A model generated the notes under the pieces. That model was not told where the DNA came from and searched no databases. It worked only from the letters and a program-made list of their open reading frames with translations. From NCBI GenBank assembly GCA_900752065.1, contig CAADTT010000015.1:1-32214 (forward strand): a stretch of 32,214 bases of DNA, written 5' to 3'. How positions within the stretch are numbered: position 1 is the stretch's first letter; each line of letters opens with the position of its first letter. The position numbers were made by a program, and so were the translations under genes. Below, piece by piece: positions 23,321 through 31,400 of this stretch. Origin of the DNA: Lachnospiraceae bacterium (GTDB taxonomy: Bacteria > Bacillota > Clostridia > Lachnospirales > Lachnospiraceae).

Positions 23321-24662
23321 GGCGTATGCGCCGATCCACAGGATTTTTGACCGGTTTGCGGAGGAGGAGATGGCGGTATTTCTCGATTCTTCCCTGCAAA
23401 ATGAGCTGGGGCAGTACTCTATCATCGGACTTTTCCCCTGGATGACGCTGGTAAATGGGGATAAGTTCACGGTAAACGGAGAGGAATGTGGACAGGACTT
23501 CGAAACTTATGTGAAGGAATATCTGGAGAACCACCGGGAGGAAAATCCCACCCACCTGCCTGTCGTCTCCGGGGCAGTCGGATATTTTTCCTATGATTAC
23601 GGAAGAAAAAAAGAGGGTGTGACGAGCCGCCATGAAGAGACGGTCAGGATACCGGACTGCATCTTGTGCTTTTACGATGTGTTTCTTGTGGAGGATCACA
23701 GGGAGCACAGGCTGTATGTGATCGCGAATGGGAAGCTGGGGGACAGCGAAGAGAAGGCGGAGGAGATGGTAAAGCAGATCCGGGAGGTGACGGAATGCAT
23801 GAAGGAAGAACATGCTTTCAAGAGCCGGACGCCCGGCGGAGACTGCCCGGTACAGGCGAATTTTACAAAAGAGGAGTATCTGCGGGCGGTGGACGACGTC
23901 ATCCATTCCATCACAGAGGGGGATATTTATATCATGAACATGACGCAGCAGCTTGCGATCCGCAGTCCGAGGAAGCCTTATGAAGTTTTTCAGAGGCTGC
24001 GCCGGAATAACCCATCCCCCTTTGGGGGATATTTTCAGTATGGAGATTTTCAGATCGTCTGTGCCTCGCCGGAGCGTTTTCTGCGGATGAAGAAGGGGCA
24101 TGTGATGACGCGCCCCATCAAGGGAACCAGAAGACGGGGAGAAACCAGAGAGGAGGACGCGGCGCTGCGGCAGGAGCTTCAGGATTCCGCCAAAGACCGG
24201 AGCGAGCTTCTGATGATCGTGGATCTGGAGAGAAATGATCTGAACCGGGTGTGCGTGCCGGGAAGTGTGAAGGTGACAGAGCTGTTTGCGGTGGAGGAAT
24301 ACGCGACAGTCTTTCATCTGGTTTCGAACGTGGAAGGTGATCTGGAAGAGGGGAAAAACGTTATGGATCTGATGGAAGCCGCATTTCCGGGAGGCTCTAT
24401 CACGGGAGCACCGAAGCTGCGGGCTATGGAGATTATTGATGAGCTGGAGCATGGCAGGCGGAACCTTTATACCGGTTCCATCGGCTATCTGACGCTGGAT
24501 GGAGACTGTGATTTCAATATCGTCATCCGGACGGCGCTGTATCAGGAGGGCGTTTACCATCTGGGAGTAGGCGGCGGCATCACCTGTGAGTCAGAGCTGG
24601 AGTTTGAGTATGAGGAGACGCTGCAAAAAGCGAAAGCAGTTTTGGAGGCATTGAAAGGATAA
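23298..24662 (+). CDS. pabB: Aminodeoxychorismate synthase component I
   Basis: It converts chorismate and ammonia to 4-amino-4-deoxychorismate for folate. The 454-residue protein has the chorismate-binding C-terminal half with PIKGT; Lys275 in this motif is the covalent nucleophile of PabB, where anthranilate synthases have PIAGT. This identifies it as PabB and not TrpE. DRSELLMIVDLERNDL, GSITGAPKLRAMEI and the closing GVGGGITCESELEFEYEE are also present. The start is ATG 23298 with GGAGG upstream, inside pabA; the frame opens earlier at 23265. Full length, no defects. Confidence 0.96.
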   Translation: MRTIRVLEAYAPIHRIFDRFAEEEMAVFLDSSLQNELGQYSIIGLFPWMTLVNGDKFTVNGEECGQDFETYVKEYLENHREENPTHLPVVSGAVGYFSYDYGRKKEGVTSRHEETVRIPDCILCFYDVFLVEDHREHRLYVIANGKLGDSEEKAEEMVKQIREVTECMKEEHAFKSRTPGGDCPVQANFTKEEYLRAVDDVIHSITEGDIYIMNMTQQLAIRSPRKPYEVFQRLRRNNPSPFGGYFQYGDFQIVCASPERFLRMKKGHVMTRPIKGTRRRGETREEDAALRQELQDSAKDRSELLMIVDLERNDLNRVCVPGSVKVTELFAVEEYATVFHLVSNVEGDLEEGKNVMDLMEAAFPGGSITGAPKLRAMEIIDELEHGRRNLYTGSIGYLTLDGDCDFNIVIRTALYQEGVYHLGVGGGITCESELEFEYEETLQKAKAVLEALKG

Positions 24663-24727
24663 AGCGGCAGGAAGGGATTCATAAGGAACTGCGAAGTGCG
24701 TTGCCGGAAACAGGAGGATCGAAAAAT

Positions 24728-25579
24728 ATGCAGGTGATATTAGATGAGGGGTTTCAGTTCGGGCTGGGGGCTTTTGAGACGGTGGCGGTGATAAAGAAAC
24801 GTCCGGTCTTTTTAAAGGAACATCTGGAACGGCTGCAGCGGGCAGAGGAATTTCTGGGGATCAGGCAGCAGACGGAGGAGAGGGAGGTGTATGCGTACCT
24901 GAAAGCACATCCTATAGAGTATGGGGCGCTGAAGATTGCGGTGTCGGGGGAAAATAAACTGCTGCTTCCCAGGGAGAACCACTATACAGAGGAAGTCTGG
25001 AGAAAAGGCTTTCTGGCTGATTTTTCGGAGGTGCGGCGGAATGAGACATCGCCGTTTACCTATCATAAGACGATGAACTACGGAGACTGCATTCTGGAAA
25101 AGCGGCGGGCAGCCGCGGCAGGGCTTGATGAGCGGATCTTTCTGAACGTGCGGGGAGAGATCAGCGAAGGAACCATATCGAATATCTTTTTCGTGCGGGC
25201 GGGGAGGCTCTTCACGCCGGAGGTCTCCTGCGGCCTGCTTCCGGGAATCATGAGAAGTTATATTCTGGAACACTATGAGGTGACAGAGACGAGGATCCGT
25301 CCGGAGGAACTGGGAGCATTTGAAGAATGTTTTGTCACGAATTCCCTGATGGGCATGATGCCGGTGCTGCGTCTGGGAGAACGGATATTTGAAAAGAGGG
25401 AGACGGCGGACCGGATGAGGGAGACGTACCTGCGGGAATATATTACCCTTCCATATCATAGGATAAAAGAAAAAAGTGAAAGGGTATGCCATGAGAAGGA
25501 AACTGCGGATGTTATGCCTTTGTCTTCTGGCGCTGCTGGTTTTTCTGACGGGCTGCGGATCGAAAAAGGGAGAAGATGA
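24728..25579 (+). CDS. pabC: Aminodeoxychorismate lyase (PLP fold-type IV)
   Basis: It cleaves aminodeoxychorismate to p-aminobenzoate and pyruvate. The 283-residue protein shows FQFGLGAFETV near the N-terminus, the cofactor lysine Lys114 in YHKTMNY, LNVRGEISEGTISNIFF, and GLLPGIMR. The N-terminus lacks the ~10-residue first strand seen in E. coli PabC. AGGAGG (24712-24717) supports ATG 24728 over the TTG at 24701. The family region ends near YLREYITLPY; the last ~40 residues have no family resemblance, and the final ~29 are translated from DNA that also encodes the lipoprotein signal peptide in another frame (89-nt overlap). A fold-type IV D-amino acid or branched-chain aminotransferase is the alternative, but context argues for PabC. 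Confidence 0.9.
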   Translation: MQVILDEGFQFGLGAFETVAVIKKRPVFLKEHLERLQRAEEFLGIRQQTEEREVYAYLKAHPIEYGALKIAVSGENKLLLPRENHYTEEVWRKGFLADFSEVRRNETSPFTYHKTMNYGDCILEKRRAAAAGLDERIFLNVRGEISEGTISNIFFVRAGRLFTPEVSCGLLPGIMRSYILEHYEVTETRIRPEELGAFEECFVTNSLMGMMPVLRLGERIFEKRETADRMRETYLREYITLPYHRIKEKSERVCHEKETADVMPLSSGAAGFSDGLRIEKGRR

Positions 25580-25904
25580 GAAGAAGACAGAAGTGGAATT
25601 TACAGTGGTGAGTCCGGAGGAGATCCCGGAGGAGCTGACAGAGATCATTGAAGAAAACAAACAGGGCGAACTGAAGCTTACCTATGAGGATCAGGGCTAT
25701 GCCTATCTGGTAAGAGGATACGGACAGCAGAAAACGGGAGGATACAGCATCACCGTAAACCAGGTGTATCTTTCGGAGGACGGGCTGCATGTGGACACCA
25801 GCCTGATCGGACCGCCGAAAGACCAGAAGATTCGGGACGAAGCCTCTTATCCATATCTCACTTTGAAGATAGAAGCACAGGAAGTTCCCATCTTTTTTGA
25901 TTAG
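25491..25904 (+). CDS. PrcB-like lipoprotein
   Basis: A 137-residue secreted lipoprotein. The signal peptide MRRKLRMLCLCLLALLVF leads to the lipobox LTGC with lipidated Cys22. The C-terminal part (RGYGQQKTGGYSITVNQVYL ... SYPYLTLKIE) resembles the PrcB C-terminal domain, first described in a Treponema protease complex; the function in Firmicutes is unknown. AAAGGG (25479-25484) lies 6 nt before ATG 25491; a GTG at 25476 is a weaker alternative. The first 89 nt overlap the 3' end of pabC in a different frame, so it is expressed from the pab operon. I see no functional link to folate synthesis. Confidence 0.8.
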   Translation: MRRKLRMLCLCLLALLVFLTGCGSKKGEDEKKTEVEFTVVSPEEIPEELTEIIEENKQGELKLTYEDQGYAYLVRGYGQQKTGGYSITVNQVYLSEDGLHVDTSLIGPPKDQKIRDEASYPYLTLKIEAQEVPIFFD

Positions 25905-25908
25905 AGTC

Positions 25909-25937
25909 TTGTAAAAAGAGAAAGCTGACTGTATACT
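25909..25937 (+). promoter_or_regulatory. Promoter of the HAD hydrolase gene
   Basis: TTGTAA (25909-25914), a 17-nt spacer and TATACT (25932-25937) place the start near 25944, with a ~36-nt leader to ATG 25980. Confidence 0.65.
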
Positions 25938-25979
25938 GAAAGAAAATTCTTTTTCATATCATAAATGGTGGGGGAACAT

Positions 25980-26765
25980 ATGAAGAAACAGAGAATCGTA
26001 AGTTTTGATCTGGATCATACACTGGTGGATCATAAGACCTGGGAAATTCCGGAGTCGGCACTGGAGGCGTTAGAGGAGTTGAGGGAGAGCTGTAAGATCG
26101 TCATTGCCAGCGGCAGGGACATGAACGCACCCTTCAGCAGAGGCTATCGGGATCAGATCAAGCCGGATGCAATCATCCATCTGAACGGGACAAGGATCAC
26201 CGTTGGCAAAAAGGATATTTATGACCATACCTTTCCGGCGGAGACTCTGCGGAGGATCATGAAATATGCAGAAGAGAAGGGATATGGAGTGGGAGCCAGC
26301 GTGGATGGGAAGGATTATTATATCAATCCGGAACGGATGACGGCAAATGACCTGAGGTTTTTCGGTAAGACAGACAGGCATTACCAGCCAGTCTCTTTGA
26401 TGCCGGTCAAGAAGGTTCGGATGCTTCATTTTATCGGCAGTATGGAGGAGGCAGAGGATCTGGAGGAGCGTTTTCCGGAGGTTCGGATGCTGATCTTTGC
26501 GGATAAGTGCGGTGCGGACATCGTAGAGCGCAGTTCTTCCAAGGCGGCAGGACTTCGCAGGCTCTGTCAGTATTACAGGATTCCCATCGAGGACACGGTG
26601 GCTTTTGGGGACAGCATGAACGACTGTGAGATCATCCGCGAGGCAGGCATCGGAGTTGCTATGGGAAACGCCACGCCGGAGCTGAAGGCGACGGCAGACT
26701 ATGTGACGGATGACATTGATAAGGACGGCATCTGGAAGGCATGTAAACATTTGGGGTTATTTTAA
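25980..26765 (+). CDS. Cof-type HAD-IIB phosphatase
   Basis: A 261-residue HAD-superfamily hydrolase, subclass IIB, acting on small phosphorylated compounds such as sugar phosphates or flavin mononucleotide; the substrate cannot be predicted. Motif I is FDLDHTLVD (Asp10, Asp12) with His in place of the usual Gly after the second Asp. Motif II is IASGRD. Motif IV is AFGDSMNDCEII, followed by GIGVAMGNATPELKATADYVT. The GGGGGA ribosome-binding site favours ATG 25980 over 25965, which has none. It is monocistronic with its own promoter and a terminator that runs into the next gene's start. Confidence 0.9.
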   Translation: MKKQRIVSFDLDHTLVDHKTWEIPESALEALEELRESCKIVIASGRDMNAPFSRGYRDQIKPDAIIHLNGTRITVGKKDIYDHTFPAETLRRIMKYAEEKGYGVGASVDGKDYYINPERMTANDLRFFGKTDRHYQPVSLMPVKKVRMLHFIGSMEEAEDLEERFPEVRMLIFADKCGADIVERSSSKAAGLRRLCQYYRIPIEDTVAFGDSMNDCEIIREAGIGVAMGNATPELKATADYVTDDIDKDGIWKACKHLGLF

Positions 26766-26768
26766 AGG

Positions 26769-26811
26769 AACCTCCCGCATAAACTGATAAAAGATTATGT
26801 GGGAGGTTTTT
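26769..26811 (+). terminator. Terminator of the HAD gene, overlapping the next gene's RBS
   Basis: A 13-bp stem pairs AACCTCCCGCATA (26769-26781) with TATGTGGGAGGTT (26796-26808), one G-T pair, followed by five T residues (26807-26811). The 3' arm contains GGGAGG (26801-26806), which is the only good ribosome-binding site for ATG 26814. In a read-through transcript the site would be buried in the stem. Confidence 0.85.
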
Positions 26812-26813
26812 GT

Positions 26814-28382
26814 ATGGAATTATTGAAGAAAAATATACGCATGAACCGACAGAAGAGCAGAGCGGTGAGTCAGATCACGCTGGAGGAGGACCTGAATGTG
26901 CCGGATACCAGACCGGATGCGGGAAATATTATTCAGGAGGAGGGAAACCTGAAAATCGAGGAGACGAAGATTCTGGAGAACCAGATTTTGCTGAACGGCT
27001 GTCTGGAGGTAAAGATCCTCTATGTTTCGGATGAAGGGGAGCGGCAGATACATAGGCTGGATGCGAAGGTTCCCTTTGAAGAGAAGCTGAATCTGGAAGG
27101 GGCGCAGGCGGGGGACAATATTCGGGTAAAGTGGGACATGGAGGATTTAAATGTGCATCTGATCAACTCCCGGAAGCTGAGCATCCGGGGGCTGGTGACC
27201 TTTACGGCCTCCATCGAAGAGCTTTATGATACGCAGGCGGCGGTGGAGCTTCACGGTATCGATGAGGTGACTGTCCGGACGAAGGAGCTGACGCCTCTGT
27301 CTCTGGCGGTACAAAAGCGGGATATCCTGCGGATCAAGGATGAGATCAACCTTGCCTCCAACAAACCCAATATCGGAGAACTGCTCTGGGAGAGCGTGCA
27401 GCTTCGGGGGACAGATGTGCGGGTGACGGATGGAACGATCGATGTCAGGGGGGAACTGTTTATCTTCGTGCTCTATGCGGGGGATGACGGGAATGGTACA
27501 AAGCAGTGGATCGAGACAGCCCTGCCCTTTTCCGGCAGTATTGAATGCGGGGAATGCAGGGCGGCGATGATTCCTGATGTGGAGATCACGCTGGCATCCA
27601 GCAGTCTGGAGGTACGCCCCGATTATGACGGGGAAGAGCGGCTGATCCAGGTGGAGGCGGTGCTGGATCTGGACATCAAGCTTTATGAAGAAGAGAAGGT
27701 GGAGATCCTGGCGGATGTCTACACGCCGGTACGGGAGCTGAAGCCTGTAGCCGCCCAGGAGGTTTATGAGAGTCTGGTGATGAAGAACTTCTCGAAATGC
27801 AGGACGAACGAGCGTGTGCGTATGGAGCCGAACCAGCCCCGGATGCTGCAGATCTGCCACAGCAGGGGAGAGGTGAAGATCGACGACACCCAGATTACGG
27901 AGCGTGGGATCCAGGTGGAAGGAGCGGTTTATGTCAGCATTCTTTATATTACTGCGGACGATGCGCTTCCTTTTGCCCTGATGCGGGGAATGGTGCCATT
28001 TACGCACACCATAGAGGCGGAGGGAATAAACCAGGACTGCCGTTTTTCCCTGAAAACAGAACTGGAGCAGCTCTCCACCATGATGATCGACAGCGAGGAA
28101 CTGGAAGTAAAGGCGGCGGTAAACTTAGGGGTACTGATCGTTCAGGTTCACCGGGAGGAATGTATCACGGATGTGGAGGAGCATGAGCTGGATCTGAAAA
28201 AACTTCAGGAGCTTCCGGGGATCGTGGGATATATCGTCCAGCCGGGGGACTGCCTGTGGAATATCGCGAAGACCTATTATACGACGCCAAAACGCATCAT
28301 GGAACTGAACGGACTGGAGAGTGAGGAGATCCAGCCGGGGAGCAGGCTGCTGATCGTGAAAGATGCAGGGAAGATGGGATAG
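26814..28382 (+). CDS. SPOCS (DUF3794)-LysM protein, probable spore-associated
   Basis: A 522-residue protein with about three SPOCS/DUF3794 beta-sandwich units (~55-140, ~205-305, ~362-450) and a C-terminal LysM domain (~468-514, IVQPGDCLWNIAKTYYTTP). The N-terminal motif ISQITLEEDLNVPDTRPD-like stretch, here SQITLEEDLNVPD, is typical of the clostridial family. SPOCS-LysM proteins are associated with endospore formation, and LysM would bind peptidoglycan, perhaps spore cortex. There is no signal peptide, as expected for a mother-cell coat or cortex protein. Its ribosome-binding site lies inside the terminator hairpin of the preceding gene, so it is probably read from a promoter inside or close to that hairpin. 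It suggests the organism sporulates. Confidence 0.87.
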   Translation: MELLKKNIRMNRQKSRAVSQITLEEDLNVPDTRPDAGNIIQEEGNLKIEETKILENQILLNGCLEVKILYVSDEGERQIHRLDAKVPFEEKLNLEGAQAGDNIRVKWDMEDLNVHLINSRKLSIRGLVTFTASIEELYDTQAAVELHGIDEVTVRTKELTPLSLAVQKRDILRIKDEINLASNKPNIGELLWESVQLRGTDVRVTDGTIDVRGELFIFVLYAGDDGNGTKQWIETALPFSGSIECGECRAAMIPDVEITLASSSLEVRPDYDGEERLIQVEAVLDLDIKLYEEEKVEILADVYTPVRELKPVAAQEVYESLVMKNFSKCRTNERVRMEPNQPRMLQICHSRGEVKIDDTQITERGIQVEGAVYVSILYITADDALPFALMRGMVPFTHTIEAEGINQDCRFSLKTELEQLSTMMIDSEELEVKAAVNLGVLIVQVHREECITDVEEHELDLKKLQELPGIVGYIVQPGDCLWNIAKTYYTTPKRIMELNGLESEEIQPGSRLLIVKDAGKMG

Positions 28383-28416
28383 AGTCTGGCGGGAGAAGAA
28401 GGATTCCCCAAACCGG

Positions 28417-28457
28417 GACAAAAACGGGACGCATGAAGGAACTCATGCGCCCCGTTT
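28417..28457 (-). terminator. Terminator of the sialidase gene (possibly bidirectional)
   Basis: A 15-position stem with one mismatch pairs 28422-28436 (AAACGGGACGCATGA) with 28443-28457 (TCATGCGCCCCGTTT). On the minus strand it is followed by T residues (gtttttg), a strong terminator for the sialidase. On the plus strand only gaggtttt follows, so it may also stop the SPOCS-LysM transcript less efficiently. Confidence 0.82.
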
Positions 28458-28477
28458 GAGGTTTTACCGCAGGAAGA

Positions 28478-31400
28478 TTATTTTGCTGCGGATTTCTTTG
28501 CCATACCCGCTTTTTTCATTTTTTTCAAAAGCGCGTTCTTCTTTGCTTTTTTGAGTTTCTTAGGCATGGTGACAGTAACTTTGGAGGCTGTCTTTTTAAA
28601 TGCGCCGGACTGAATAGTAGTAAGCGCTGTACCTTTGAGTGTAACTTTAGACAGCTTCTTACAGTTCTGGAAAGCCTGCTTTCCGATAAGGGTGACATTT
28701 TTGCCGATCACTACCTGTTTCATCTTGCTGCATCCCTTAAAGGCTTTCGCACCGATCTGGGTGACAGTGCATGAGACACCATTGATCGTAACAGAGGCGG
28801 GAACTGTGTATTTTGTCTTTTTCCTGTCCTTTACTTTGGTTAAGGACGCGGTTTTTTTGTTGGCATCCAGAACTTTAAATTCCATGTTCTTCCAGGTAAC
28901 GCTATCGCCGGTTTTGATGTCGGTGGACGGCTCAGGCTGCGGGAGCGGTCCGGGCCTGACCGTAGTGCTTATGTCTTTGGTCAGTTTGGACTGCGCGGTC
29001 TGCAGTTCCTTTGTAAGCTTCTGCAGGGCGGCAGCATCTGCGTCTGCCGCAGGATTCTTTGCAGCCTTGTATGCAGTAACAAATGCCTGCCAGGAGGCGG
29101 TTGTGTAGCTGCCCTGTCCTGCGTTGTATAAGGTATCTGCTGTTTTTACGGCATCTGTCAGAGCTGCAGCAGCGGTGGTAAGCGCCAGCGCTTCCTTTGC
29201 CTCATCCAGACTCTTCTGTGCCGCCTGAAGTGCTTTCAGCAGAGCCCAGACTTCATCTGCGGAAGCAGAGGAAGATACTTTAGAAGCAGCGTCACATGCG
29301 TCAATGTATGTATTCCAGATATCGTCAGATACGCCGCCTTTGGAGGAAGGAGCGGTATCTGCTTTGTCAAGAGCAGCGCTCAGTTCAGCCTGCATCGTTT
29401 CTGCAGTTTTTTTCGTCAGGGCTGCTTTTGCCGTCTGCATAGCGGCTGCGCTCTGGTACATTTCCGAACGGGCTGCGCCTTTGTCTTCTTCGATCTTTGT
29501 ACCACTCTCAAAGACTTTCTCCAGAGCGGATATGGATTCCGGCGTATACAGGCCTGCATCCTCCATCAGCCGTACAACGTCCTCATATTCGTCCAGAAAT
29601 GCAGCATAGGCGCTGGAGTAGATGATCTCTGTCCGCGTATGGAAGGAATCGTGTTTACAGGTATATATTTTCTCACCGTTTTCTGTTCTGGTAACATTCT
29701 TCGTAACAACGCCGTCATCCCAATCATGTCCCAGAGCAGGAATGGCTGTACCGGCTTTTACAACGCCGCCGCAGTTGTCGCATACGGTATCACCCGTATA
29801 TCCATCATTTTCGCAGGTGGCGGGGATGACACCCTTTACCGTGGTGCTGCCGTGCTGACAGGAAGCGTCCAGTTCAGCGTACTGTCCGGCAACGCGGATC
29901 TCATATTGAATACCGTCTGCCACGGCGGTCGTGTATCCGGCGCCATTCGCTGTGATCGCAAGGCGTTTTACGGAAACAGGGATGGGTGATGTTGCCGCCA
30001 GTCTGGTCTGGCTTGCCTTGCCGTTCTCCGGATAGAGGACGATGACGCGGTTTTCCCAGAGAGCGGTGATCAGGTAGCTCTTTCCACTGGTGATGCTGGT
30101 GGCCTTTTGATATCCCGGCAGGATGTCGCTGTCAGAAACAGAGGCCTTTTTCTCCAGCAGTGTCAGTTCATAGTTAAAGTTGCTGCTGCTGCTATAGCTT
30201 GTATTAGCATTGAAATCCATTTCCGCAGGATAGAAGATAACAAATCTTTCTCCGTTTGAGCGGCATATGCGGAAAGTGCCCTGGCCGAGGACATCTGTTA
30301 CCTTCATGTCCATAGGCGTGGAGCGGAAGAAGGTATCCGCACCATCATTGGCGAGATAAAGATTTTTTGCAGCATTTTTAATCTGCCAGTAGTCGCCGGA
30401 GGCAGTAAAGGTGAATTCTGCATCCATAAGCCATGCATTGCTGTCTGCATTCGCAGAGAAGCTGGACAGGCTGGAGGCCGTGTTGGACACATGGGCGTGC
30501 AGAGGGATGACAGAGGTTATGTTTTCCGCCTGCAGGGAGGCCACGGATTCATCCGGCTGTTTTGTGATCTCGTAAGCGCCGTCATACGTCCTCCGGTAAG
30601 TCTCACCCTCGGCCAGTTCCAGGCTGACGGAGGTATTGGTGATGTCGGCGTCCGGGCAGAGGTCAAGGATGTGGAAGTTGTCATAAACGATATCGTTCCA
30701 GGAAGTCTCCCACAGCAGACCGATCGTTCCGTTTTGCAGCTCCGTCAGGCAGGAGTAGTCGAACATCGTATTCTTTTTCTGGGGTACTGCAAAAGAGTTC
30801 AGCAGCGTCATGCTCTTATCTGCTTCTACCAGATAAGTAAAAATCTTACCCTTTGTACGGCCGTTGGCAGTGGGGCATGCCACCAGGATCGCCTGTTTTC
30901 CGTTAATCTTTTTCGAATAGGAGAGTGCTGTTACATTACAGCCGGAAAATGCGGCTTCTGCTGTTTTGACAGGTGCGCCCATGACGTACTCACCGGTTCC
31001 CGGATCTTTCACAGCATCCGCATAGCAGATATAATTCTGGCCGTTGCGGAAGAACATGCGCAGCGTGCCGTCCTCCAGCTCCACGATCTCATTTTCGGAA
31101 GACCACCATCCGCCAGCGGATGCGCCGGGAATATCATTGGTACGTTTCCAGGTTTCGCCGCCGTCAGAGGAGTATGCGAGGCTGGCATTTTCTTCGCCGC
31201 CGTGGTCGTAAAAACCAATAACAAGAGTGCCGTCGTTGGTTACGATGCCCTTGCCCGGCGATATCAGGATAGCATGCTCATCGGTCCGGCGCTTGACCTG
31301 GTCGTTGATGTTCTTCGGGTGTTCCCAGGTACGTCCGCCGTCTTTGGAGGTGATCATCCAGATATAGCCGATGCTGTATACATGGAATTGTGAATCCTTA

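Noticed and set aside
23166..24560. 464-codon antisense frame over pabB (and similar long antisense frames over ddl, rpoC and the SPOCS-LysM gene)
   Set aside because: Such frames mirror codon bias of the real gene on the other strand; no ribosome-binding sites, promoters or recognisable domains.
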